The position numbers were made by a program, and so were the translations under genes. A stretch of 35,817 bases of DNA from a virus. The DNA lies in the IMG/VR virus record IMGVR_UViG_3300009605_000007, positions 1 through 35,817 of that record; one strand, given 5' to 3'. The notes under the pieces are model-generated. The model did not search any database, was not told the origin of the DNA, and saw only the letters and a program-made list of their open reading frames with translations. This document shows, piece after piece, positions 14,959 to 20,717 of the stretch. Within the stretch, counting starts at the first letter, position 1. Every line of letters begins with the position of its first letter.

Positions 14959-15413
14959 AGCAGTTTGTACTCTTCGATTAGACTGTCGAGCGCCATAGCT
15001 AACTCTGCACAGTCATCAACCGGATGCCCTAGGGCTTCCATAGCTTCACCAAGTCCTATCATAGCCGTCTGACAGATTATCAAAGAGTGCATGACTATCT
15101 CTCTTCGATTCACTATCCACCTGTCCCTGCACCTTTCCCTGTACTCTGTCCCACTAAGCTGCTCTACATCTGGGTCTGCCTTGTACACTTCCTTGAAGCG
15201 GTCTTGTCTCTTGTGGAGTTCCTTAAATTTTTCCAGCTTCTTGTCCATAGTATTGCATCCTTCATAGTCTCCGTATGCTCCCGCACAAGAGATCCTTGCA
15301 AAGTCCATCACCTTCCCGTCCGTCCACTTCAAGGTCTCCATCTCTGCGTAATAGCTCTGTTCAAAAGACTCTAGCTCTTCCTCTAGTTCGTTCTGTCTAA
15401 ATACTCTGCTCAT
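14955..15413 (-). CDS. Hypothetical early protein (152 aa)
   Basis: I start at 15413 because this ATG overlaps the TGA of the preceding gene (ATGA) and has GGAAGG about 10 bases upstream. The protein is strongly helical and acidic: an N-terminal Glu-rich helix (ELEEELESFEQSYYAEMETL), a middle with three Cys and many Lys/Asp, and a C-terminal helix (AMEALGHPVDDCAELAMALD). No catalytic motif or membrane segment was recognised. It may be a small regulator or adaptor. Confidence 0.55.
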   Translation of the reverse strand: MSRVFRQNELEEELESFEQSYYAEMETLKWTDGKVMDFARISCAGAYGDYEGCNTMDKKLEKFKELHKRQDRFKEVYKADPDVEQLSGTEYRERCRDRWIVNRREIVMHSLIICQTAMIGLGEAMEALGHPVDDCAELAMALDSLIEEYKLL

Positions 15414-15817
15414 GCTCTGTTGCCTTCCCACTCGATAAATTTAGTTATTACATCCTGCTCTAGCACTCCGGCCACCCGATCAATGTCTAGCCATACTCTC
15501 CCGTTCCCCCTCTCAGAAACGCACGGCCCGTGTACCCACTGCACACGAGCTTTGTGCATTCCTGCATCCACTAAGCGCCAGAGTCCTCTTATTGTTAGCT
15601 TGGTCTCTAGTGAGTCCTCTATCTGCGGGAAGTGTTTAACTAAGATTCCCCTGAACTCTTCGCCCAGATGGTCTTGCCAAGCACCCCATTCCCTATCAAG
15701 CTTTAGCAGCTTCGCCGCATGAGGGGACGCATGTACATCTATGCGCCAAGGTTTACGTAGTTCCAAGATGGTGACAAGCTCACCCTCTACTTTGATTCTG
15801 TGATTATTTTCCGTCAT
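15410..15817 (-). CDS. Hypothetical early protein (135 aa)
   Basis: The ATG has a strong AAGGAG site 7 bases upstream. The protein is mixed alpha/beta with a clear N-terminal strand pattern (HRIKVEGELVTILELRKPWR), many Trp residues and no membrane segment. It overlaps the genes on both sides by a few bases, as expected for one polycistronic unit. The family is not recognised. Confidence 0.6.
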   Translation of the reverse strand: MTENNHRIKVEGELVTILELRKPWRIDVHASPHAAKLLKLDREWGAWQDHLGEEFRGILVKHFPQIEDSLETKLTIRGLWRLVDAGMHKARVQWVHGPCVSERGNGRVWLDIDRVAGVLEQDVITKFIEWEGNRA

Positions 15818-15992
15818 TGTTTTTCTCCTTTTTGTATTCTATCCATAATTCACTAATAAAAATTTCCGCTTCTGACCCATCACCATACTCAATGTATGCA
15901 GTGCCTTCCTCATGATCTATATGAGTGATTTTTTTCACAACATTACAGCAGTCCGGTAGTGGATCGGGATCTCTCCATATGAGTCTTGCCAT
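15804..15992 (-). CDS. Small hypothetical early protein (62 aa)
   Basis: The ATG overlaps the stop of the 31-residue frame (TAATG), with AAGGAGG about 8 bases before. The product looks like a small beta domain (CCNVVKKITHIDHEEGTAYI, EYGDGSEAEIFISELWIEY) with two adjacent cysteines and a basic tail. It is a plausible small folded phage protein of unknown role. Confidence 0.6.
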   Translation of the reverse strand: MARLIWRDPDPLPDCCNVVKKITHIDHEEGTAYIEYGDGSEAEIFISELWIEYKKEKNNDGK

Positions 15993-16087
15993 TATTTCGC
16001 CTCCTTGGTCTTTTTAGTTTTCTTTTCCTGAGTCTGTTTTAATAGCTCAATGATAAATTGATTGAATATGTTATTGTACTGTTCCAT
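15992..16087 (-). CDS. Small early protein (31 aa)
   Basis: This tiny gene begins MEQYNNIFNQF and ends in a Lys-rich tail (QEKKTKKTKEAK). It has the same CTAAAA..AGGATG leader as three other early genes and is coupled to the next gene by TAATG. A perfect stem-loop lies just before the leader. Alternatively the frame may serve mainly as a translational leader for the 62-residue gene. Confidence 0.5.
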   Translation of the reverse strand: MEQYNNIFNQFIIELLKQTQEKKTKKTKEAK

Positions 16088-16107
16088 TATCCCATCCTTT
16101 TTTTAGT

Positions 16108-16129
16108 GGGGGAGCCGTCAGGCTCCCCC
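16108..16129 (-). other. Nine-bp perfect hairpin before the early-gene leader
   Basis: On the leftward RNA, GGGGGAGCC pairs with GGCTCCCCC around a 4-base TGAC loop. It lies between the stop at 16140 and the leader of the 31-residue gene, and is followed by ACTAAAAAAAGG rather than a T-run. It is therefore not a standard leftward intrinsic terminator and may be an mRNA processing or stability element. Confidence 0.65.
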
Positions 16130-16139
16130 TGTCACTGCT

Positions 16140-16739
16140 CTATCTTTTCTCTGCCACGTATACGATATCATCGGCATCGATAACGTGCCCTTCTATGTAT
16201 TTGGTGATTGCTATCATCAGCTCCCACTGCAAAGGCGAGAGATCCAGAGTAGCCATCCCAATCTTATTGTGCGCCTTGGCCGATGCCGTCATCACTACCC
16301 TCTTGGTGTAGTCATGACTGCTATAGCTGTCAGGCGATGGTTTCCGGTGATCCTCAAAGAAGCGTCTAAGCTCTGTGATCAGCTCGATAAACTCCTTCTC
16401 CAGATTCCCCGGACACATTCCATTGTCGTGATCGCGGTTGTTCCCCTTGGAGTCCATATAGTCGATCCATTGATCGCACAGAACTTCGGTGATGGTCTCC
16501 TCTAGTGTCTCCTGCGGTCTTGATTCTTTTAGCCATTTGTTTTCCTGACTGAGCTTCTTGTTCTGGCGCTCCAGTTTTTCGTTCTCGTTGCTAAGAGAGC
16601 GATAATCATCTGAAGCGGTCTGGCGGTTGGTGTATCCGTACACTTCACCGTCACCGCCTCCCCTGATATGCGTGTTCGGTTGTCCGTCTTCTGGTTTGAT
16701 TTGGGCAGCTTTGAACTCTGCAATCTTCTGACTAAACAT
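16140..16739 (-). CDS. Hypothetical early protein with central coiled coil (199 aa)
   Basis: The start at 16739 matches the spacing of the shared CTAAAA..AGGATG leader (AGGA plus 8 bases); ATGs at 16745 and 16748 are too close to the ribosome site. Residues about 45-70 form a charged coiled coil (LSNENEKLERQNKKLSQENK). The C-terminal part is helical (LEKEFIELITELRRFFEDHR, LSPLQWELMIAITKYIEGHV). It lies in the segment where GATC is frequent. No function is recognised. Confidence 0.6.
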   Translation of the reverse strand: MFSQKIAEFKAAQIKPEDGQPNTHIRGGGDGEVYGYTNRQTASDDYRSLSNENEKLERQNKKLSQENKWLKESRPQETLEETITEVLCDQWIDYMDSKGNNRDHDNGMCPGNLEKEFIELITELRRFFEDHRKPSPDSYSSHDYTKRVVMTASAKAHNKIGMATLDLSPLQWELMIAITKYIEGHVIDADDIVYVAEKR

Positions 16740-16759
16740 TTTCATCATCCTTTTTTAGT

Positions 16760-16781
16760 GGGCCAGCCTTTCGACTGACCC
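16760..16781 (-). other. RNA-specific hairpin with GAAA loop before the early-gene leader
   Basis: On the leftward RNA, GGGTCAGTC pairs with GGCTGGCCC around a GAAA tetraloop closed by C-G. Two of the nine pairs are G-U wobbles, which become C-A mismatches on the other strand, so the structure is specific to the leftward transcript. It lies just before the CACTAAAAAAGGATG leader of the 199-residue gene. Confidence 0.65.
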
Positions 16782-16806
16782 TGTTTTGTTAACTTAGCCT
16801 TCCATT

Positions 16807-17553
16807 CTATTTGTGTTGAACGATCGCAATTGACTTACGACGATCGGTTGAACTGCGCTTGCCATTACAAAGCAAACATTTTGCACACGTTGACTTGTTC
16901 CCGCCTTCCTTTGAGGCTGGGCATAAGATCTCGTTTTGTGGATCGATATCTTCTACCGATCTAATCAAGCGAAACGTTCGCCAGTCCTTTGACCATAACG
17001 ATCGGGCGATCTGGAGACTATCGCTGGATACATCGACTGAAGCCATAAGATAAGCCTTTGACCATTGAGCAAACCTTTCTTTAAAGGCGTGCGTATAGCC
17101 TGTATGCGCACGATCTGGATTTGGGGCGCTCTTGATCAACCGATCGGTTGTACGCTTGCCGATTAGCGAAGGTTCGCCATAATTGCCCAGCCTGACTGGA
17201 CGCCCTTTGGCTACCTGCTTATCGATTGCAGCAAAATCACGATCTTCTGGCATGCCTTGCGTGACCTTGTGAACCTTATTGATCGACTTGGCCAGATTCA
17301 CATAGCAACCTTCTTTATCTTCAAGCTTGAGTTTGGCTCGATTGATAGGGCGCAATGGGCACGATCCGCAGACCGATTCATCGTCCCCACAACCGATAAT
17401 ATCCAAGATATGTTTAGGGCTGTCGGGCAAGATCCCGATCTGCAGCATGTCACCTGTTTTGATGTTCTTTGACTTACGCTCGATGCATTGCGCCACAACT
17501 TTGATTGGGGCACCATTGAAAGCGCTTTTCTTTTTAAGTATGATCTGGCTCAT
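16807..17553 (-). CDS. Cysteine-rich conserved phage protein of unknown function (DUF7227-like, 248 aa)
   Basis: The start at 17553 follows the shared leader; the ATG at 17562 overlaps the ribosome site. The sequence has several patterns I recall from a widespread phage family of unknown function: SAFNGAPIKVVAQCIERKSK, KTGDMLQ, CGSCPLRP, a central RLGNYGEP, HTGYTHAFKE, YLMASVDV, WRTFRLIRSV, CPAS.E.GNKSTCAKCLLCNG and SIAIVQHK. Cys clusters CGSC and CAKCLLC suggest metal binding. The coding DNA is very rich in GATC, unlike genes nearby. The role is unknown. Confidence 0.65.
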   Translation of the reverse strand: MSQIILKKKSAFNGAPIKVVAQCIERKSKNIKTGDMLQIGILPDSPKHILDIIGCGDDESVCGSCPLRPINRAKLKLEDKEGCYVNLAKSINKVHKVTQGMPEDRDFAAIDKQVAKGRPVRLGNYGEPSLIGKRTTDRLIKSAPNPDRAHTGYTHAFKERFAQWSKAYLMASVDVSSDSLQIARSLWSKDWRTFRLIRSVEDIDPQNEILCPASKEGGNKSTCAKCLLCNGKRSSTDRRKSIAIVQHK

Positions 17554-17579
17554 TGTTTTCATCCTGTTTTAGTAGTTGG

Positions 17580-17933
17580 TTAAATGTGAGTCATTACGGG
17601 TTCGTCATTGCGCTTCGTCCATCGATGGTGAATCTTTTTAAGATCGCCAATATGGGGATCGTGGGTCAAATTGCCATCAACCCAGCCCTTTTCCACTGCC
17701 CGATCGTATTCTGCTAAATCTTCCTCTAACAACGTCAAAGTTCCGATTGTGTGACAAGCCCAGCACACAAAGTACCATACTTGTCTTCCCATTGGATTTG
17801 GGCGCTCTTTGATTGCGTATCCGCAGCAAGTGGATTCGCATCGCTCACAAGCTGGGGCGTTGTCGGTTAGGTGTGTGGCTTGGCGCTTTATGGCCGAACC
17901 TGCATTGATTGCTTCTTTTGTCAGCTCTATCAT
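17580..17933 (-). CDS. Zinc-ribbon-like first early protein (117 aa)
   Basis: I choose 17933 because a promoter (-10 at 17977-17982) lies downstream of the ATG at 18005, so a message starting near 17970 could not include that ATG, and because AAGGAT sits 7 bases before 17933. Residues CERC...CC and CWAC suggest a zinc-binding ribbon. The C-terminal part is basic and His-rich (IHHRWTKRNDEP). As the promoter-proximal early gene it could act as a regulator or host-takeover protein. The family is not recognised. Confidence 0.6.
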   Translation of the reverse strand: MIELTKEAINAGSAIKRQATHLTDNAPACERCESTCCGYAIKERPNPMGRQVWYFVCWACHTIGTLTLLEEDLAEYDRAVEKGWVDGNLTHDPHIGDLKKIHHRWTKRNDEPVMTHI

Positions 17934-17954
17934 GTAAATCATCCTTGTTTTGAT
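17931..17954 (-). promoter_or_regulatory. Shared early leader / ribosome site (copy 1 of 4)
   Basis: The leftward sequence ATCAAAACAAGGATGATTTACATG precedes the 117-residue gene. Related leaders with CTAAAA followed by A/C-AGGATG occur before the 248-residue gene (17551-17575), the 199-residue gene (16737-16760) and the 31-residue gene (16085-16107), each placing AGGA 7-8 bases before the ATG. Confidence 0.55.
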
Positions 17955-17976
17955 GGTCATAAGTAACCACATAAAG

Positions 17977-18005
17977 AGCATATAGGGCTTCCTATAACCA
18001 GTCAA
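17977..18005 (-). promoter_or_regulatory. Probable leftward early promoter (sigma70-like)
   Basis: On the minus strand a -35 TTGACT (18005-18000) and -10 TATGCT (17982-17977) are separated by 17 bp. Transcription would begin near 17970, upstream of the ATG at 17933, and read all early genes. TAGG-type motifs at 18036-18064 lie just upstream of the -35 and could be binding sites. Confidence 0.65.
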
Positions 18006-18269
18006 GATAAAAGCACAAGAAAGAACAATGATATCATGTAGTTAGAGGTAGGATAGAAACCTACACGCTGCCAGATTAAAACTAGAGTCAAGCCTAAAAA
18101 GAGCCTTTTTGATGTGTGTTGTACTCGCACTTTATCCTACCTTGCACACACGCTGAGAATGGCTTCTGAGGCGTTTTAAAATGGGATGAATGGCAAAGCA
18201 TCTCTTTTTTATAAATTGATTCTAACGCACGAGGTTGCGATCTGAGAGGCGCTCGTACCTTTGCCTACT
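18006..18269. other. Non-coding stretch upstream of the early promoter
   Basis: I see no gene here. It contains outlying copies of the array motif (ATGTAG at 18036, AGGTAGG at 18046-18052, CCTACAC at 18060, TCCTACC near 18136), an inverted pair GTAGG/CCTAC at 18048 and 18060, and a short AAAAAG/CTTTTT hairpin at 18096-18110. The motif density is lower than in 18270-18690. Confidence 0.5.
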
Positions 18270-18319
18270 TGACCTCCACTGTAAGTTTGTGTAAGCCTTG
18301 TCTCACCCTGTAGGCAAAG
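18259..18319. repeat. Ten-bp inverted repeat flanking the left edge of the array
   Basis: CTTTGCCTAC at 18259-18268 is the exact reverse complement of GTAGGCAAAG at 18310-18319, with 41 bp between. The right arm is itself one of the TGTAGG motif units. A second exact pair, GGAACC at 18340-18345 and GGTTCC at 18352-18357, lies inside the array around another TGTAGG unit. Confidence 0.6.
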
Positions 18320-18690
18320 TATGTTTATGTAGGGAATAGGGAACCAATGTAGGTTCCAAGGCGAGAATGTAGGGAATTGTAGGTAATAATGGGATATTTT
18401 AGTACATATACCTACTTATACCTACGATTACTCACCTTATCGCACCTTATACGACATAAACTTACATCAAACTACATCCAACGACACCTGAATACATTGG
18501 AATACATTGCTATACATGTAGGGAATATACTTACATGTATGGATAGGTGGGATAAATCATACATCCACCTACATTCCCCCACAAGTAGGGAAGTGTGGGA
18601 CATGTATGGAAATGTAGACAAAGGTGGTAGATGTAGGTGCGTGTATGGAGATGTAGGATATGTAGGGAAATGTAAGAATTTACGCACATC
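18270..18690. repeat. Helically phased array of short TGTAGG-type motifs
   Basis: About 400 bp is filled with ATGTAGG-like words at close to 10-bp intervals. In the left part, GTA or GTAGG units occur at 18281, 18291, 18310, 18319, 18329, 18349, 18369 and 18379. The orientation then reverses (18401-18520) and reverses again (18581-18680, GT dinucleotides 9-10 bp apart). Palindromic TACATGTA junctions occur at 18513-18520 and near 18532. I see no convincing gene here; open frames result from the repeated sequence. It lies between the divergent early and late blocks. Confidence 0.85.
18401..18520. repeat. Twelve consecutive decamers with invariant AC at positions 4-5
   Basis: In exact 10-bp register from 18401, all twelve units have A at position 4 and C at position 5, with consensus near NNTACATNNA. 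Clear members are CTTACATCAA, ACTACATCCA, AATACATTGG and TATACATGTA. The units are diverged, yet no base was gained or lost over 120 bp, which suggests selection for helical spacing rather than recent duplication. Confidence 0.85.
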
Positions 18691-18712
18691 CCCTTACACC
18701 CCCCTCCAACTC

Positions 18713-18743
18713 TTGAATACGCACTCATACCAGTCACTAATAT
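18713..18743 (+). promoter_or_regulatory. Possible rightward late promoter
   Basis: TTGAAT (18713-18718) and TAATAT (18738-18743) are separated by 19 bp, which is longer than ideal. The start point would be near 18750, immediately before a terminator-like hairpin. The repeat array lies directly upstream, where activator sites would be expected. Weak on its own; context adds support. Confidence 0.4.
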
Positions 18744-18751
18744 TTTTTACG

Positions 18752-18784
18752 GGCCTCCTCAAAACTGGGGTGGGTCTTTTTTTT
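18752..18784 (+). terminator. Terminator-like hairpin with eight T residues upstream of the first late gene
   Basis: GGCCTCCTC (18752-18760) pairs with GGGTGGGTC (18768-18776), with one mismatch and some wobbles around a 7-base loop. It is followed by TTTTTTTT at 18777-18784. Lying between a possible late promoter and the first late gene, it may attenuate late transcription unless read through. Confidence 0.6.
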
Positions 18785-18807
18785 AGTTACCCATAAAGGA
18801 GAATTTT

Positions 18808-19020
18808 ATGTCAGAGGAACAAGAACAGATAAGGCAGAAGTACACAGAATTATGTACTCAATTAGGTCATGTAGAGCAGCAGCTTATGAATCTTCAGTCT
18901 CAGAAGACGCAGCTCAAAACTCAGATTGATGGGCTGGAAATCGGAATGATGGTAGTATCTCAATTGGAGCCAGTAAGTGAAGATAAAGAAGAAAACCCAG
19001 AACAAATTAACGCCGCTTGA
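18808..19020 (+). CDS. First late-block protein, short coiled coil (70 aa)
   Basis: The ATG has AAAGGAG six bases upstream. Most of the protein is one charged helix (QIRQKYTELCTQLGHVEQQL, LQSQKTQLKTQIDGLEIG), a typical coiled-coil pattern, with an acidic tail. It is the first gene after the control region. It overlaps the next gene by 44 bases. A terminase-associated or regulatory role is possible; the family is not recognised. Confidence 0.65.
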   Translation: MSEEQEQIRQKYTELCTQLGHVEQQLMNLQSQKTQLKTQIDGLEIGMMVVSQLEPVSEDKEENPEQINAA

Positions 19021-19396
19021 AGACCGTCCGGTATTTGAAGCCTCAGACCTGCGTAGGCAGGAGAGGAAGGAATCGGATGGTTTTTTGAAGGCTGCGAAGG
19101 AGCAGGTTAGTGCATTGCGTATTCTGCCCAACACGCAGACTCTCGTTGCGGATGCTATGTCCATATGCCAGCTTGAAATAGCCAAGCTGATCGGACAGGC
19201 TTCTGGGACTCTATCTACTCTTCGCCCTGATGACTCAAAGCATTTCATGCGGATGGGGAATCTTCTCAGAACTCTCGCCACTCTGGAGGGGGATATGGAG
19301 AAGAGGACTCGCATAGACCGCCTGAGTGACAACGAGTTACGAGGCGAAGTTAAAAAGGCTCTTCATTTGATGAAGGCCGAAGAAGGAGATGAGTGA
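18977..19396 (+). CDS. Hypothetical protein, candidate small terminase or DNA-binding role (139 aa)
   Basis: The GTG start has GGAG seven bases upstream. The protein is basic at the N-terminus (KIKKKTQNKL) and otherwise helical (QTLVADAMSICQLEIAKLIG, MRMGNLLRTLATLEGDMEKR, LSDNELRGEVKKALHL). Helical proteins of this size near the terminase gene are often small terminase subunits, but I see no clear helix-turn-helix. It is offered as a candidate only. It overlaps the HExxH gene by eight bases. Confidence 0.5.
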   Translation: MKIKKKTQNKLTPLEDRPVFEASDLRRQERKESDGFLKAAKEQVSALRILPNTQTLVADAMSICQLEIAKLIGQASGTLSTLRPDDSKHFMRMGNLLRTLATLEGDMEKRTRIDRLSDNELRGEVKKALHLMKAEEGDE

Positions 19397-19790
19397 TTTT
19401 TTCCAGCAGCTACGGAAAACCGATATGCAAGTAAATGCAGGTTGGGCAGTCTTTGATATCTTAATCGAACACCCAGTAATGGACGGGGAAGACAACAGAT
19501 GTTTTGCTCATGTCGATTTTGAGACTCAGGAACTGACGATTGATGGAACACTCACCGATGAATGTGCTAGGCAAAGCTTCTTGCATGAGGTCTGGCACAT
19601 TCTTTGGGAAGGCATTGGTTACGGGGATATGGCGATAGCGGAAGAAACAGTGAAGCTCCATAACGAGCATTTAACCGAAAGTGCCACGAAGGCGATGATT
19701 TTATTCTGGAGGCTCAACCAAGAGGTCTGGCATTTGCTTTGGGATTCTGTCCCTCGCCAGCCTTCGCCGGAGGCGAGTGGTGGGGTCTAA
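19389..19790 (+). CDS. HExxH zinc-metallopeptidase-like protein (133 aa)
   Basis: Residues 65-70 read LHEVWH, an HExxH zinc motif within a helix, followed by a Glu-rich helix (IAEETVKLHNEHL) that could supply a third ligand. This resembles small phage metallopeptidase-like proteins of the ImmA/IrrE or SprT-like kind. The N-terminal half is beta-rich (CFAHVDFETQELTIDG). The substrate is unknown. The ATG at 19389 directly follows GGAG with no spacing, so the true start may be the ATG at 19425. Confidence 0.6.
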   Translation: MSDFFQQLRKTDMQVNAGWAVFDILIEHPVMDGEDNRCFAHVDFETQELTIDGTLTDECARQSFLHEVWHILWEGIGYGDMAIAEETVKLHNEHLTESATKAMILFWRLNQEVWHLLWDSVPRQPSPEASGGV

Positions 19791-19878
19791 GCCCAAGCGG
19801 AGGGCCACGCACCCGTCAACCAGTATCTTCCTGTTCAAGAGACCGGGAGTAAAGGTGATCTCATTTAGGAGGTATAAG

Positions 19879-19953
19879 ATGTATCAGATACTTAGGAATT
19901 GGAAAGAGCGCGTCATGAACGCCCTAACAAAGTTGTTCGGCAATGGCGAGTAA
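19879..19953 (+). CDS. 24-residue amphipathic peptide with strong ribosome site
   Basis: A short frame follows AGGAGGTATAAG and an ATG, which is an almost ideal ribosome site. The peptide begins MYQILRNWKERVMNALTK and continues with LFGNGE, an amphipathic basic helix. It overlaps the ATG of the GNAT-like gene by 11 bases, so it may be a leader whose translation drives the next gene, or a membrane-active peptide. The ribosome site makes it credible. Confidence 0.55.
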   Translation: MYQILRNWKERVMNALTKLFGNGE

Positions 19954-20416
19954 CCCACAAGGCGAGAAGGAAGAACTTCCCATAAGGATTAGGGAAGCCA
20001 TTCAGCCAGATATCCCTTTTGTATATAGTTCGTGGCTTCACCAGCATTGTCATTCTGCCTTCGCTGCGGGAATCCCCAAGGCGATCTTTTTTTCCAACCA
20101 TAGACGAATAATCGATAAGCTTATTACGCAAGCTGATGTATACGTGGCATGTGACGCTACAGACTTAAGCGTGATGTACGGATTTATTTGCGGGGAGGAA
20201 CACGAGTGGCCGCTGGTGCATTATGCGTACGTGAAGAAAAAGTTTCGGGGGTTTGGGATTGGCAAAATGCTTTTAGAGCAGTTGGGGTGGGAGCCGGAGA
20301 AGGAAGTAGTGGCCTCGCATTTTTTTGCTGCAAAGCCCTTGAGGATTGGGGGTAAAAAGGTGTTATACAACCCCTACGTTTTACACAACATTCAAATGGA
20401 GGTGACTAATGATTAG
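19943..20416 (+). CDS. GNAT-like N-acetyltransferase (157 aa)
   Basis: The sequence LVHYAYVKKKFRGFGIGKMLLEQLG contains the R-G-x-G-I-G acetyl-CoA-binding loop (residues 102-107) of GNAT proteins, preceded by the usual beta strand. The N-terminal part has the IREA.P.D expected at the start of the fold. The C-terminal part is short. The substrate is unknown; similar genes occur near phage terminase genes. The ribosome site is weak, so translation is probably coupled to the 24-residue peptide. Confidence 0.65.
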   Translation: MASNPQGEKEELPIRIREAIQPDIPFVYSSWLHQHCHSAFAAGIPKAIFFSNHRRIIDKLITQADVYVACDATDLSVMYGFICGEEHEWPLVHYAYVKKKFRGFGIGKMLLEQLGWEPEKEVVASHFFAAKPLRIGGKKVLYNPYVLHNIQMEVTND

Positions 20417-20717
20417 TTTAAAGACAGTACGATTTTTTGAGCCAGTGGCTGTATCGGCCAAGCGCCCGGAGACATTTATTCGGGTTAACAGTGCCAACCC
20501 TCCCATTTCCTATATAAAGCTCCACGAGAATTTTATTTTCATTCATAGCGAGAATGTGACTACTGTAGCTCCGCTTTCTAACGTATCTTTTTTTGAAACG
20601 GTGCATGAACCCGCTATAGTGGAATTTGGAGGTCAAGATCCAAATGCGAAGAAAGCGATTACAGCGAGTAAGGGAAGTAGGGGAACCAAAAAGAAGAGTA
20701 GAGCTTCCGTGGGATAA
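20409..20717 (+). CDS. Hypothetical beta-rich protein (102 aa)
   Basis: GGAGG lies six bases before the ATG, which overlaps the end of the GNAT-like gene. A central repeated-strand segment (SYIKLHENFIFIHSENVTTV, PLSNVSFFETV) resembles small beta proteins seen upstream of terminase in some phages. The C-terminal tail is Lys/Ser/Gly-rich (TASKGSRGTKKKSR). Its 3' third overlaps a small 51-residue gene in another frame. The function is unknown. Confidence 0.55.
   Translation: MISLKTVRFFEPVAVSAKRPETFIRVNSANPPISYIKLHENFIFIHSENVTTVAPLSNVSFFETVHEPAIVEFGGQDPNAKKAITASKGSRGTKKKSRASVG

Noticed and set aside
16108-16129. Rho-independent terminator for leftward transcription
   Set aside because: The hairpin is strong, but it is followed by A residues on the leftward strand, not T residues.
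17934-18005. Upstream start of the zinc-ribbon-like gene at 18005
   Set aside because: The likely promoter lies inside this stretch, and the ribosome site lies before 17933.
18270-18690. CRISPR array
   Set aside because: The repeats are only about 10 bp, diverged and contiguous, with no unique spacers of regular length; the Cas4-like protein belongs to the recombination set.
18389-18796. Open frame of 135 codons across the array on the plus strand, and two on the minus strand (18472-18687, 18531-18737)
   Set aside because: They lie wholly in the phased repeats, lack ribosome sites and give low-complexity Tyr/His/Thr-rich products that mirror the repeated DNA.
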